A DNA stretch of 64,000 nucleotides, from the NCBI RefSeq assembly GCF_029338255.1, contig NZ_CP119787.1, positions 2,108,001-2,172,000 of the forward strand, written 5' to 3'. Below are positions 1 to 14,228 of this stretch, piece by piece. Made by a program: the position numbers and the translations under genes. Numbering within the stretch: the first letter of the stretch is position 1; every line of letters starts with the position of its first letter. Under the pieces are notes generated by a model that had not been told where the DNA came from, ran no database searches, and saw nothing but the letters and a program-made list of their open reading frames with translations. Source of the DNA: Haloarcula halobia (lineage in GTDB: Archaea; Halobacteriota; Halobacteria; Halobacteriales; Haloarculaceae).

Positions 1-2
1 CC

Positions 3-1124
3 TCGCTGGTCAACGTGCGACTGCTCGACGACCTGCTCGTCCAGTCGACGCTGCTTGTGCTGGGTTCTTTTGCCGTCGTCAGGTTCGTCTACGTCCGTCG
101 GGTCGCCCGCATCGAGCAGGTGACGCCGGAACTGTTAGAGCGCCTGGCGAGCCTCAACGAGGCGGGCATGACCGTCGTCGAGAGCATCCGCCGCGTCCGG
201 GGCAACGACGTCGGCGTCCTCACGTCCGAAGTGAAACGCATCTGGGCGGACATCCGGATGGGCGCAAACGTCGACGACGCGCTAATCCGGTTCGGGCGCC
301 GCATCAAGACGACGGCGATCATCCGGGTCGTGACGCTCCTGATACATTCGATGCGGGCCTCCGGGGAGTTGGGGCCGGTCCTCCGTATCGCCGCGACCCA
401 GGCACGCTCGGAACTGCAGCTGCGGAGGCGCCGCCGGCAGCAGATGCTGACCTACCTCGTCGTCATCTACATCTCCTTCGTCGTCTTCCTGGTCATCATC
501 GTCGCCGTCCAGGAGGTGCTCGTGCCGGCGCTCCCGTCAAACGTCCCGACGCCGACGGGGTCGGCCAACCGCCTGGGCGTCGGCGTCGACCAGTTCGCCC
601 GCTTCGGACGGGTCGACAAGGCGGCCTACACGCTGGTCTTCTTCCACACGGCGCTCATCCAGGCCGTCCTGACCGGGTTCATCGGCGGCCAGCTCGGCGA
701 GGGGACGCTCAAAGACGGTGCAAAACATGCCGCCGTCCTGCTGGGGGTGGCCTACGTCGCCTTCCTGCTCCTGTCCTCGCCGGTGGCCTCGGTGACCGTC
801 GCCGACCAGCCCGTCGACGGGGGCGAACTGACCGTCGGGTCAGCGTCGCTCTCTGACGGCGGGTTCGTCGTGGTCCACGAGCGAGACGCCGATGGCCCGG
901 TCGTCGGTACCTCCGGCTACCTCCAGGCGGGGACCCACCAGAACCTCCGGATATCGCTCGACAGGTCGGTGAGCTCGGGCACGCCGCTGGTCCTGGTGGT
1001 CCACCAGGACACCAACGGGAACCAGGCCCTGGACTACGACTTCGAGGGCGCGGGTGGTCCAGACCAGCCCTACGCCGCGACCGGCAACGAGGAGTTCGTG
1101 ACAGTCGAACTGACGGTCGAGTGA
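3..1124 (+). CDS. Type IV pilus/archaellum assembly membrane protein (TadC/GspF type), C-terminal part, with DUF7282-like tail
   Basis: The reading frame is open to the left edge, so the gene begins outside the window. The visible part has the basic cytoplasmic loop and GxxxxxAL...R segments of type II/IV secretion TadC/GspF proteins, then four hydrophobic segments (counting from the GTG at 15: about residues 8-26, 146-168, 205-228 and 236-254). Family members form the membrane platform on which a secretion ATPase drives pilin assembly. From about residue 258 to the end there is a hydrophilic beta-rich domain containing DTNGNQALDYDFEG, which resembles the DUF7282 domain seen on haloarchaeal surface proteins; being behind the last helix, it may face outside. 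The ATPase partner gene is presumably upstream, outside the window. Function of the tail is unknown. Confidence 0.8.
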   Translation, partial: SLVNVRLLDDLLVQSTLLVLGSFAVVRFVYVRRVARIEQVTPELLERLASLNEAGMTVVESIRRVRGNDVGVLTSEVKRIWADIRMGANVDDALIRFGRRIKTTAIIRVVTLLIHSMRASGELGPVLRIAATQARSELQLRRRRRQQMLTYLVVIYISFVVFLVIIVAVQEVLVPALPSNVPTPTGSANRLGVGVDQFARFGRVDKAAYTLVFFHTALIQAVLTGFIGGQLGEGTLKDGAKHAAVLLGVAYVAFLLLSSPVASVTVADQPVDGGELTVGSASLSDGGFVVVHERDADGPVVGTSGYLQAGTHQNLRISLDRSVSSGTPLVLVVHQDTNGNQALDYDFEGAGGPDQPYAATGNEEFVTVELTVE

Positions 1125-1162
1125 CGCTGGGTTTACGGTCGTCAGCGGGGAAGACGGGGTAG

Positions 1163-2821
1163 ATGGAGTTCGCCGCCTTCGCCGATGCCGCCGCCGCCAT
1201 CGGGGCCGAGAGCACAGACACCGCCGTCGTCGCGGCGGTGACCGACCTGCTGGCCGACGCCGACGACGACCTGGCCCACCTCGCGCGCTTCGTCCAGGGC
1301 CGGGTGTTCCCGGCCCACGACTCCCGCACGCTCGACATCGGGCCACAGCTCTGCTACGAGGCCATCGCCCGCGCGGCCGGACAGAACGTCTCCGCCGGAG
1401 ACGTCGAGGACCGCCTGGCCGAGGTCGGCGAGATCGGGGCCGTGGCCGCCGAGTACGACTTCGGCGGGCAGCAGGGTCTCGCGGCGTTCGGGGCCGGTGG
1501 GCGCGAACAGCTGACCGTGGCCGAGGTGACCAGCGAACTCGTGGACCTGGCGGCCGTCGACGGCGACGGGAGCCAGTCGACGAAAGTCGAGATGCTCTTT
1601 GGCCTGTTCAACCGCTGTTCGCCGACGGAGGCCCGGTACCTGGCGCGACTCGTCCTCTCGGAGATGCGCATCGGCGTCGGGACGGGCACCGTCCGTGACG
1701 CCGTGGCCGCGGCGTTCGACGTCCCCGTCGCGGCCGTCGAGCGGGCACTCCAGGTTTCGAACGACTACGGGTACGTGGCGACAGTGGCCCGCGACGAGGG
1801 CGTCGACGGCCTCGACGACATCGACCTCGAGGTCGGCCGGCCGGTCCAGGCGATGCTCGCACAGGCCGGGACCGTCACCGGCGCGCTCGAGGACTGGGAG
1901 ACGGTCGCCGTCGAGTGGAAGTACGACGGCGCCCGGGTCCAGGTCCACTTCGACGGCGAGTCCGCCCGCCTGTTCTCGCGCAACATGGAGGAGGTGACCG
2001 ACCCCCTCCCGGAGGTGGTCGAGACCGTCGAGTCGACGCTCTCGGTGCCGGCGATTCTCGACGGTGAGGTGGTCGCCGTCGACGACGGCGGCGACCCGTT
2101 GCCCTTCCAGGAGGTGTTGCGGCGATTCCGCCGCAAGCACGACATCGCCGCCACGCGGGCGGACGTCGCCGTCCGCCTGCACGCATTCGACTGTCTCCAC
2201 GCTGACGGCGAGGACCTGCTCGACGTTCCGCTGCGAGAGCGCCACGCACGCCTGCAGTCGCTGTTCCCGGACGGCAGCGAGGCGGTCTCGACGCTCGCGC
2301 TCCGGTCCGAGGCCGACGCTATCGGCGACATCGAACGCGAGGCCCTGGCGGCCGGCCAGGAGGGCATCATGCTCAAGGACCCGCGTGCCGCCTACACACC
2401 CGGCAAGCGGGGCAAGCGCTGGCGCAAACGGAAACCCGACGTCGAGACGGTCGATTGCGTCGTCACCGGGGCCGAGTGGGGCGAGGGGCGCCGGGCGAAC
2501 GTGTTCGGCACCTTCGAACTGTCCGTGCGGACCGACGACGGGTTCGGGACGGTCGGCAACGTCGCGACGGGCATCACCGACGAGCAACTCGAGGCGCTCA
2601 CCGACCGCCTGGAGCCCCTGACTACGGCGGCGTCCGGTCAGCAGGTCCGGCTGGACCCGACCGTCGTCTTCGAGGTGGGGTACGAGGAGATACAGTCCTC
2701 CTCGAACTACGACTCGGGCTACGCGCTCCGGTTCCCCCGGTTCGTCGCCGTGCGGGAGGACAAAGCGCCCGGCGAGGCGGACTCCCTCGAGCGTCTCGAG
2801 GGGCTCGCCGGGGAGCAGTGA
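1163..2821 (+). CDS. lig: ATP-dependent DNA ligase
   Basis: Seals nicks in duplex DNA using ATP; the main replicative and repair ligase of Archaea. The 552-residue protein has an N-terminal DNA-binding domain (about 1-220), the nucleotidyltransferase domain with the adenylation motif EWKYDGARVQ (nucleophile Lys253), motif IV-like EGIMLKD and motif V WRKRKPD, followed by a C-terminal OB-fold. Length fits archaeal/eukaryotic type ligases. The ATG at 1163 follows a TTTACGG box about 28 bases upstream, consistent with a near-leaderless message. Nothing is truncated. Confidence 0.96.
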   Translation: MEFAAFADAAAAIGAESTDTAVVAAVTDLLADADDDLAHLARFVQGRVFPAHDSRTLDIGPQLCYEAIARAAGQNVSAGDVEDRLAEVGEIGAVAAEYDFGGQQGLAAFGAGGREQLTVAEVTSELVDLAAVDGDGSQSTKVEMLFGLFNRCSPTEARYLARLVLSEMRIGVGTGTVRDAVAAAFDVPVAAVERALQVSNDYGYVATVARDEGVDGLDDIDLEVGRPVQAMLAQAGTVTGALEDWETVAVEWKYDGARVQVHFDGESARLFSRNMEEVTDPLPEVVETVESTLSVPAILDGEVVAVDDGGDPLPFQEVLRRFRRKHDIAATRADVAVRLHAFDCLHADGEDLLDVPLRERHARLQSLFPDGSEAVSTLALRSEADAIGDIEREALAAGQEGIMLKDPRAAYTPGKRGKRWRKRKPDVETVDCVVTGAEWGEGRRANVFGTFELSVRTDDGFGTVGNVATGITDEQLEALTDRLEPLTTAASGQQVRLDPTVVFEVGYEEIQSSSNYDSGYALRFPRFVAVREDKAPGEADSLERLEGLAGEQ

Positions 2822-2869
2822 GCTGCCGGGACCGACATCTGTTTCAGACTGGTGCGCGTACCGACACAC

Positions 2870-3613
2870 ATGACAGTCAGACACGACAACGTCACCGCCG
2901 AGTGGCTCGGGTACGCGACGCTCAGACTCGAGGCCGACGACACCGTCGTCTACTTCGACCCGGGCCGATACGGCGTCCTCACAGGCGAGTGGGAACCTGA
3001 CGACCCCAACGCGGGCCACCCGGAACCTCAGGACTACGACGCCCGCGACGGCGACGTCGTCTGTGTCACGCACATCCACCACTACGACCCGGACGGCATC
3101 CGCCGCGTCGCAGGGCCCGACGCCACGGTCGTCGCCTTCGAGGGCATCGACGTCCACCAGTCCGACCGCGACCTCGAACGGCTCGCCGACCTGGACTACG
3201 AGGTCCGCGAGGTGTCGATGGAGGACGAACTGCTCGTCGACGGCACGCCCATCTGGACGGTCCCGGCCTACAATCACGAGGACGGCCCGAACGTCAAGCC
3301 CGACGGGTCGCCCATCCACCCGAAGGGCATCGGCTGTGGGTTCCTGGTCTCCCTCGAGGGTACGCGCGTGTTCTGGACGGGCGACTCGGACGTCCTCGAC
3401 GGGCACGACGAACTCGACGTGTCGCTGTTCGTCCCCTCCATCGCGTCCAGCTTCACGATGGACCGCCACGGGGCCGCCGACCTGGCCGAGGCGATGGATC
3501 CGGACCTCGTCCTCCCGATGCACTACAACACGTTCGACTCGCTGGCGGCCGACGACGAGGCCTTCGCGGCCGACGTCGCCAGTCGGGGCGTGCCGGTCGT
3601 CCTCGACCGGTAG
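2870..3613 (+). CDS. Metallo-beta-lactamase-fold hydrolase (UlaG-like)
   Basis: A 247-residue MBL-fold protein. The zinc-binding motif appears as THIHHYDPDG rather than the common HxHxDH, and later metal-site elements are WTGDSDV and LPMHYNTFDS, as in the UlaG/UPF0173 branch. Substrate cannot be predicted. I chose the ATG at 2870; a GTG at 2852 in the same frame would add six residues but lies outside the conserved start of the fold. It follows the ligase gene on the same strand by 48 bases. A second member of the same branch is at 45684-46394. Confidence 0.8.
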   Translation: MTVRHDNVTAEWLGYATLRLEADDTVVYFDPGRYGVLTGEWEPDDPNAGHPEPQDYDARDGDVVCVTHIHHYDPDGIRRVAGPDATVVAFEGIDVHQSDRDLERLADLDYEVREVSMEDELLVDGTPIWTVPAYNHEDGPNVKPDGSPIHPKGIGCGFLVSLEGTRVFWTGDSDVLDGHDELDVSLFVPSIASSFTMDRHGAADLAEAMDPDLVLPMHYNTFDSLAADDEAFAADVASRGVPVVLDR

Positions 3614-3640
3614 TCACCGGTTCGGTTCGACCCACCCCGC

Positions 3641-4243
3641 CTACCGGGCGATATCGGGATACGACTGGCGACCGCCGCTGGACTTGCGTGCGACCAGCTG
3701 TGCCGTCGCGGACCGGCCGCCCTCTGGCCTGGTGCTCGTCCGCTCGTCGTAGTGCAGGACGGTCAACCCCAGGCCGGTCCGTAGCAGTTCGTTCGCGGCG
3801 AACCGGTAGCGGTCCGTCGACGGTCCGACGTCGGCGTCGTCCGTCGTCCGGAGGTGGTGCTGGACGAAGAGACACCCGCCGTCTGCGAGGGCCTCCACGA
3901 CGTCGGGGAACCGGTCGACGACGCGGTAGAAGCTGACGGTGACCACGTCGTACGTCGACTCGGGGAACCCGTACCTAGGAACGTCGGCCTGGATCCACTC
4001 GATTCGGTCCGCGACGGCTGCCTCCGTCGCGTTCTCCCGTGCGATCCGGAGGCCGGCGCGTGACTGGTCGATTGCGTCGACGTCGTAGCCTGCCTCGGCC
4101 AGCGGGATCGCGTTGCGACCGGTCCCCGTCGCGATATCGAGCGCCCGCCCCTCGGGAAAGGTCGGCAGGTACTGTTCGAGCACCGGATGCGGGTCGGGAT
4201 GTCGCGGGTACGACCCGCTCCGGAACCGTTCGTCCCAGTCCAT
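3641..4243 (-). CDS. Class I SAM-dependent methyltransferase
   Basis: A 200-residue protein with the Rossmann-type methyltransferase motif I ALDIATGTGRNAIPLA (about residues 35-50), an acidic residue at the end of strand 2 (VDAID), and motif IV-like YDVVTVSFYRVVDRF. The compact size and the N-terminal WDERFRSGSYP segment resemble the TehB/thiopurine methyltransferase-like group. Substrate is unknown. It converges on the hydrolase gene at 2870-3613 with a 27-base gap. Confidence 0.8.
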   Translation of the reverse strand: MDWDERFRSGSYPRHPDPHPVLEQYLPTFPEGRALDIATGTGRNAIPLAEAGYDVDAIDQSRAGLRIARENATEAAVADRIEWIQADVPRYGFPESTYDVVTVSFYRVVDRFPDVVEALADGGCLFVQHHLRTTDDADVGPSTDRYRFAANELLRTGLGLTVLHYDERTSTRPEGGRSATAQLVARKSSGGRQSYPDIAR

Positions 4244-4338
4244 ACGACAGGGTGAGGGCCGGCGGGGGGATGAATCCTCTGCCCGCGGCGGTCACTGGGA
4301 CTGTCGAGTCACGCAGCGAGAACCGCCCGCGTGACACC

Positions 4339-5445
4339 TCAGAGGACGCCCATATCGGTCAGTCGCTCGGGCAGGTACGTGTCGGTCACGAAGTCGAGGC
4401 CGCGGGAGGCGAGCGCCTGCTGTTCGGCCTTCTTCCCGATGTCGAGCTGGAGTTCGATCTGCTCCGTCCAGAACTCAGTCTGGAACCGGGGGTCCTCGAG
4501 CTCGGACTCGAGGGCGTTGACGTCCGAGTCCGACAGCGGGTCCGTCGGAAGTTCGTACTCGACGATGTCGGCCGGCCGGATGCCGATGAACTCCGCCTCG
4601 GGGGTGGCGAGGTACTCCGAGAGGTGGGCCGACTTGATAGAGCCGTAGGCGACAGAGCCGTAGATGCGGTACGACCACGGGTCGCCGTCGGTGAACACGG
4701 TGACCGGGAGGTCGAGTTCGTCGTGGAGGCGCTTGGTGATGCGGCGGGTGGCCCGGGCCGGCTGGCCCTTGAGGTGGACGACGATGACGTTGTACTCCTC
4801 GTCGAAGCCGTTCTCGACCAGCCGGTCGCGCATGCCACCGGTCTCGACACAGAGCACGAAGTCGGCGTCGTTCTCCAGGAACTCGATGGTGTCGGGGTTG
4901 TTGGGAATCTGGTAGCCGCCCTCGCCGACGTCTTTCTGACAGTGAATCTCGCGCTCGCCTCGCCGGGTCTGCTCGCGCAGCTTCAGCGGGCCCATGATGG
5001 TCGCGCCGGACTCCTCCGGCCGCATGTGGAAGTCCTCGCGGGTGACCTCCGAGACGATCTCCAGGTCCTCGACGAGCTGGTTGGACTCGTCCTGGTCGTT
5101 GAACTGCGCGTCCTCCATGTCCCAGGATTCGGAGAGGTAGTACAGTTCACGCAGGGTCGACGAGCGGTCCTCCTCGAGTTGCGTCGAGAGGAAGTCGATG
5201 GTGTAGATGGCCTTCAGGAGCTTCTGGGCCCCGGAGACGGACTTGGCCGACCGGGTGGAGTGGCGGTCGCCGTAGACCCAGACCTTCTTTTCCTCGTCGT
5301 ACTCGATGTTGGACTTCGTCCGCGTGGGGATGCGCATCGACGGCACCTCGCCGCCGGCGAACTGGTCGTAGAACTCCGCCGCGAGGTCGATGAGTCGCTC
5401 GCGGGCCGTCTCCGATTGCTGTGGGATGTCTGAATCTGAGCTCAT
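4339..5445 (-). CDS. top6A: DNA topoisomerase VI subunit A
   Basis: Catalytic subunit of the A2B2 type IIB topoisomerase that relaxes and decatenates DNA; Spo11 homologue. The 368-residue protein has the winged-helix CAP-like domain with RELYYLSES, where Tyr102/Tyr103 are candidates for the DNA-attacking tyrosine (Tyr103 by comparison with the studied archaeal enzyme), and a Toprim domain with [15 protein letters not shown] for magnesium binding. It begins one base after the stop codon of top6B, so the two subunits are co-transcribed and probably translationally coupled. Confidence 0.97.
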   Translation of the reverse strand: MSSDSDIPQQSETARERLIDLAAEFYDQFAGGEVPSMRIPTRTKSNIEYDEEKKVWVYGDRHSTRSAKSVSGAQKLLKAIYTIDFLSTQLEEDRSSTLRELYYLSESWDMEDAQFNDQDESNQLVEDLEIVSEVTREDFHMRPEESGATIMGPLKLREQTRRGEREIHCQKDVGEGGYQIPNNPDTIEFLENDADFVLCVETGGMRDRLVENGFDEEYNVIVVHLKGQPARATRRITKRLHDELDLPVTVFTDGDPWSYRIYGSVAYGSIKSAHLSEYLATPEAEFIGIRPADIVEYELPTDPLSDSDVNALESELEDPRFQTEFWTEQIELQLDIGKKAEQQALASRGLDFVTDTYLPERLTDMGVL

Positions 5446-5446
5446 A

Positions 5447-7834
5447 TCAGGCGTTCACCGTCAGTTTCTCGTCTTCGATACCGTCGACCGAGACGGTGAA
5501 CTCGGCCTCGTCTGTCACGCTGTACTCCAGGACGGCACGCTCGCCGGCCCCGACCGTCGGGGACCACTTGACGAACCATTCGCCGTCCATCTCGACGACC
5601 GTCGCCCCGTTCGTGTCCCGTGGCTCGGCGGTCACGATGTCGGTCAGTTCGACGTCGGCGTTCCGGTCGTCGTTGTTCTCGACTATCAGCCGGACCCGCC
5701 CGTCCTCGATCTCTCGCTCGACGAGGACGTTGTTCATGATGCGGGCCAGCGAGTCGTCGATATCGAGCTCCTCGTTCCCGGTGACCTCGGTGAGTTTCCG
5801 TGCCATCTCCGGGAGGATGGTGGCGAGCTTGTTCTGTTTCTTCCGGCGTTGCTGCATCGACCGGCGCTTGTTGAGGTAGCTCTTGAGCTCGCGTGCGGCC
5901 TCCCGGATGGCGAGCTCTATCTCGTCTTCCATCTCGGGGATGTTCGCGATGGCGTCCTTGGACTCGCTGGTAAACGGGACGTTCGTCGAGGCGACGTGGA
6001 CCATCACGACCGCCGGGCCGTTGGGGATGCCCGAGCCGCCGGGCTGGTCTAAGTTGTAGTTGCGCCAGTTGATGGTCTTGATGACGTCGGTGGTGGCACA
6101 CGCGCCCCGCTGGTAGACCAGCGGGACGCGGTTGGCAAAGCGCATCACGTCGACGGCGCCCTCTGCCGGCAGGTCGCCGCCGTATGCGATGCCGGCCTCC
6201 ACGACGAACGGGTCGCCGCCGTGGACTGCGGCGTCGCGGGTCGACGCCGCGTAGAAGTCGGCGTCGAACTCCTTCCGGAGCCCCTCCTCGACGAGCTCTG
6301 CGGTGATGGGCGAGAGGCAGTCCGTCGGCGGAGCGATGATGTCCGTCTGGCGCATCGCCGTCAGGAGGTCGCTCGCGGTGTCCCGGTCGTCGGCGACGGC
6401 AGAGACGTTCGGCGGGTCGTCGGGCACGGGAACGGCGGCCGTCCAGAGCGCATTCACGATGTTCCCGCGGGCCGTCTCGCCGAAGGTGGCGCCGTCGTGG
6501 TCCTCGGTCATGTCGGCGGCCCGGTCGACGTAGTCCCGGAGGGTCTCGCGCGTGACCCGATGGCGGCCGTCACCGAACTTGTCCACGAGGCGGCCCGAGA
6601 TGCCTTCGACGGCAGCGTCGTCCTTGCGGGTCGAGGTCGCGTCGTCGACCAGTCCGTAGAGGTCGCTCCGGCGCTCGGCGACGACGGCCGTCCAGGCGGC
6701 CTCGACGGCGTTCCCGGTGACCGTCGCGCCGAACGTGGTGTCGTACTCGGCCTCGATGTCCTCGGCGACCTCGTCGACGATGGCCACGATCTCGTGGTAT
6801 GCGACCCGGTCGCCGTCGTGGACGGCGTCGGCGACGGCCTCGGCGAACGCCGCGGTCGCGTCGGCGCCCTTGTTCGCGACCGCGTCCTCGACGGCCGTCC
6901 GGACGTCCTCGTCCTCGTGGGCCTGGGGTGGTCGCCAGGCCATCCCCCGGCCGTAGTGGTAGTCGTTGAAGTTCGCGATGACCTTGTCGGCCGTCTTCGC
7001 GCCGACCCGGGTGAACTCGCCCTGCAGGAACCCCGAGATGGAGTACGAGTCCGTCTCGGCGAGCATCTTCAGCAGCGTCCCGAGTTCGACGCCGTGGGGA
7101 TGGGGGCGTATCTCCGAGGTCTCGGCCGGCAGCTCGGCGCCCTCGACGCGTTCGAACTTGAGCGGTTCCTCGAGCCCCGGTTCGTCGAACTCGATGCGTG
7201 CGTGGGGATTGACGACGGCCGTATCCTGGATGTAATCGTGGAGGCTGGATCGGGCACGCATGTTCGCCTCCATCTCGAGTTCGATGCGCGTCCCGTGGGG
7301 GCGCTCCCAGGTCGTCGTCTCGTCGGCGCTTATCTCCGGTTCGTTCGTGTCCGTGTCGATGATGAGTTCGAAGTACTGCGCCTCGGACTGACCCTTGGGT
7401 CTGGAGGTGATCTTCGCGGGCTTCCCCGAGGTCAGCTGCGAGTAGAGGACGGCGGCGGAGATGCCGATGCCCTGCTGTCCGCGGTTCTGTTCGCGGGCGT
7501 GGAACCGCGAGCCATAGAGGAGCTTCCCGAATATCTTCGGGAGCTGTTCCTTGGTGATGCCGGGTCCGTTGTCCTCGACGACGAGGCGGTAGTAATCGCC
7601 GGCCTCCTGTATCTCGACGTAGATGTCGGGGAGGATGCCGGCCTCCTCGCAGGCGTCGAGCGCGTTGTCGACGGCCTCCTTGACGGCCGTGACCAGCGCC
7701 CGGGCCTCCGAGTCGAACCCGAGCATGTGCTTGTTCTTCTCGAAGAACTCGGCGATGGAGATGGCCCGCTGTGTCTGGGCCAGCTCCTCGGCGATTCCCT
7801 CGCCCTCACCGAGTTGGGACTGAAACGAGGTCAT
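5447..7834 (-). CDS. top6B: DNA topoisomerase VI subunit B
   Basis: ATPase subunit of topoisomerase VI. The 795-residue protein carries the GHKL ATP-binding site in order: [14 protein letters not shown] (Bergerat N box), VEDNGPGI (G1) and [11 protein letters not shown] (G2), followed by a helix-two-turn-helix/insert region, a transducer domain, and a C-terminal beta domain ending in [14 protein letters not shown] chose the ATG at 7834 ([13 protein letters not shown]), since the open frame upstream has no similarity to the family and a TTTTAAA box lies about 30 bases before this ATG. Divergent from gyrB; this pairing puts both type II topoisomerases of the cell under one shared intergenic region. 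Confidence 0.97.
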   Translation of the reverse strand: MTSFQSQLGEGEGIAEELAQTQRAISIAEFFEKNKHMLGFDSEARALVTAVKEAVDNALDACEEAGILPDIYVEIQEAGDYYRLVVEDNGPGITKEQLPKIFGKLLYGSRFHAREQNRGQQGIGISAAVLYSQLTSGKPAKITSRPKGQSEAQYFELIIDTDTNEPEISADETTTWERPHGTRIELEMEANMRARSSLHDYIQDTAVVNPHARIEFDEPGLEEPLKFERVEGAELPAETSEIRPHPHGVELGTLLKMLAETDSYSISGFLQGEFTRVGAKTADKVIANFNDYHYGRGMAWRPPQAHEDEDVRTAVEDAVANKGADATAAFAEAVADAVHDGDRVAYHEIVAIVDEVAEDIEAEYDTTFGATVTGNAVEAAWTAVVAERRSDLYGLVDDATSTRKDDAAVEGISGRLVDKFGDGRHRVTRETLRDYVDRAADMTEDHDGATFGETARGNIVNALWTAAVPVPDDPPNVSAVADDRDTASDLLTAMRQTDIIAPPTDCLSPITAELVEEGLRKEFDADFYAASTRDAAVHGGDPFVVEAGIAYGGDLPAEGAVDVMRFANRVPLVYQRGACATTDVIKTINWRNYNLDQPGGSGIPNGPAVVMVHVASTNVPFTSESKDAIANIPEMEDEIELAIREAARELKSYLNKRRSMQQRRKKQNKLATILPEMARKLTEVTGNEELDIDDSLARIMNNVLVEREIEDGRVRLIVENNDDRNADVELTDIVTAEPRDTNGATVVEMDGEWFVKWSPTVGAGERAVLEYSVTDEAEFTVSVDGIEDEKLTVNA

Positions 7835-7895
7835 TGACGTGGGGGAAGGTACTAACGTCGAGTTTAAAAGGTGTTCGCCAGGGGAGTGAAAGTGA

Positions 7896-12466
<4,571 letters not shown>

Positions 12467-12479
12467 GTGACGCGTTTCG

Positions 12480-13262
12480 ATGGCTACCCTCCCGACGACC
12501 ATCGCGCATCGAGGGTTCACCGGCTGTCTCCCCGAGAACACGGTCGCCGCAGTCCGGGGCGCCGTCGACCATGGCGCCGACGTCGTCGAGGTCGACGTGA
12601 TGCCGACGGGGGACGGCGACGTCGTCGTCTTTCACGACGACCACCTCGGGGACGCCGGCGAAAGCAGGGGCATCACCGACCGCGAGGGTCTGGTCTGGGA
12701 GCGGCCGACAGACGTCGTCACCGCGGCCCGGGTCCTCGGCACCGACCAGCGAGTCCCGACGCTCGCCGACGTCGTGGCGGCGCTCCCCCCGGACGTCGCC
12801 CTCAACGTCGAGCTGAAGAACCCCGGTACGGCGGCCATCCGACCGTTCGAGGCCCTGTCTGGACGGGACCGTGACCGGGCCCGCGAGCGGTGGACCCCGT
12901 TCGTCGACCGGGTGCTGTCCGTGACCGAGGAGTGCACCTTGGAGGTACTGTTCTCGTCGTTCTGCGAGGGGGCGCTCGCGACAGTCCGGGCACATCGGCC
13001 CGACGCGCGTCTCGCCGCGCTGTTCGGGCGGCGTGACTGGGGGGCCGGGGCGACGGTCGCCCGGCGCTACGACGTCGACGCGCTCCACGTGCCACTCGAG
13101 CAGGCCGACCACCCGAACCTGGCGGACCTGAGTGCGGCGCTCGGAGCGGCCGTCAACGTCTGGACGGTCCGTGACTGGCAGGACGCCCGCCGGGCGCTCG
13201 CGGCGGGCGCCGACGGAATTATCGCGGACTATCCCGGCCTCCACCGCTGCGTGTCCGATTAA
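12480..13262 (+). CDS. Glycerophosphodiester phosphodiesterase family protein
   Basis: Hydrolyses glycerophosphodiesters to sn-glycerol-3-phosphate and an alcohol. The 260-residue TIM-barrel protein shows the family hallmarks: IAHRGFTGCLPENT near the N-terminus (catalytic His and Arg), VEVDVMPTGDGDVVVFHDDHL (metal-binding Glu/Asp and second catalytic His), and ALNVELKNPG. No signal peptide, so it should act in the cytoplasm, possibly on lipid breakdown products. It lies 13 bases after gyrA and its stop overlaps the stop of the convergent arginase gene. Confidence 0.88.
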   Translation: MATLPTTIAHRGFTGCLPENTVAAVRGAVDHGADVVEVDVMPTGDGDVVVFHDDHLGDAGESRGITDREGLVWERPTDVVTAARVLGTDQRVPTLADVVAALPPDVALNVELKNPGTAAIRPFEALSGRDRDRARERWTPFVDRVLSVTEECTLEVLFSSFCEGALATVRAHRPDARLAALFGRRDWGAGATVARRYDVDALHVPLEQADHPNLADLSAALGAAVNVWTVRDWQDARRALAAGADGIIADYPGLHRCVSD

Positions 13263-14173
13263 AGCGTCCGCTTGCCGAACGCACTGGCGACCAGCTCACA
13301 GGCCAGCTCGGCGGTGCGGTTGTGGTCGTCGAGGATGGGGTTGACCTCGACCAGTTCCATCGAGCGCAGCGCCTCGCGCCGTTCGGCGACGGACTCCATG
13401 GCGACGTGGGCCTCGCGGTAGGAGACGCCGCCCCGGACCGGCGTCCCCACGCCCGGTGCCTCCGTTGGGTCCAGCCAGTCCATGTCCAGCGAGACGTGGA
13501 TGGCGTCGGTACCCTCGGTCGCGACGTCGAGCGCCTCCTCGACGACGGCGGGGGCGCTCCGGGTGTCGATGTCCGACATGGTGTAGGCGGTGACCTCGCT
13601 CTCGTTGATGAGGCGGCGTTCCCCGTCGTCGACGTCACGGAGGCCGACGAGGACGACGTTCTCCGCTCGGATTTCGGGCGTGTGTGCCCAGTCGTGGTCG
13701 GCGAACTCGCCGTACCCCAGGATTGCCGCGAGCGCCATCCCGTGGGTGTTCCCGCTGGGCGAGGTGGCGGGCGTGTTGAAATCGCCGTGCGCGTCGAACC
13801 AGACGACGCCGACGTCCTCGTCGGGGCCCGCCGCCCCGGCGACGGTGCCGATGGCGATAGAGTGGTCGCCGCCCAGCACCAGCGGGAACTCGCCGTCCGC
13901 GACGGTGGCTTCCACGGCCGTCCTGACGTCGGCACAGACGTCGCGTGTCTCTTCGAAGTACTTCGCCCGGCCGCGTTCGAAGACCCCCGAGTCCGGGTCG
14001 CGCTCCTCGGGGTTGGGGACAGCGAGGTCGCCGCCGTCGACGCAGTCGTACCCCAGGCGCTCGAGCTGGCCGGCGAGCCCGCCGTACCGGATGGCAGACG
14101 GCCCCATGTCGACGCCACGGCGGTCGGCACCGAGGTCCATCGGCACACCCAGGATACGGACGTTCGACTGCAT
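13259..14173 (-). CDS. rocF: Arginase/agmatinase family ureohydrolase, probably arginase
   Basis: Binuclear manganese hydrolase releasing urea, most likely from arginine to give ornithine. The 304-residue protein begins MQSNVRILGVPMDLGADRRG and contains the three metal motifs LGGDHSIAIG, WFDAHGDFNTP and SLDMDWLDP. The active-site region NTHGMAL after DFNTP is typical of arginase rather than agmatinase, but activity assignment within this family from sequence alone is only moderately safe. The ATG at 14173 matches the family start; longer in-frame upstream sequence lies in the gap before the epimerase gene. Confidence 0.85.
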   Translation of the reverse strand: MQSNVRILGVPMDLGADRRGVDMGPSAIRYGGLAGQLERLGYDCVDGGDLAVPNPEERDPDSGVFERGRAKYFEETRDVCADVRTAVEATVADGEFPLVLGGDHSIAIGTVAGAAGPDEDVGVVWFDAHGDFNTPATSPSGNTHGMALAAILGYGEFADHDWAHTPEIRAENVVLVGLRDVDDGERRLINESEVTAYTMSDIDTRSAPAVVEEALDVATEGTDAIHVSLDMDWLDPTEAPGVGTPVRGGVSYREAHVAMESVAERREALRSMELVEVNPILDDHNRTAELACELVASAFGKRTL

Positions 14174-14228
14174 ACGCGGAATTCTCGGGGCGACGAGAAA
14201 AAGCCCGGTGCCCGTTCGTCCCGGGGGG

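Noticed and set aside
5390-7837. Long open frames on the plus strand opposite top6A/top6B
   Set aside because: They are Arg/Val/Gly-rich antisense shadows caused by high GC; the minus strand has complete topoisomerase VI motifs.
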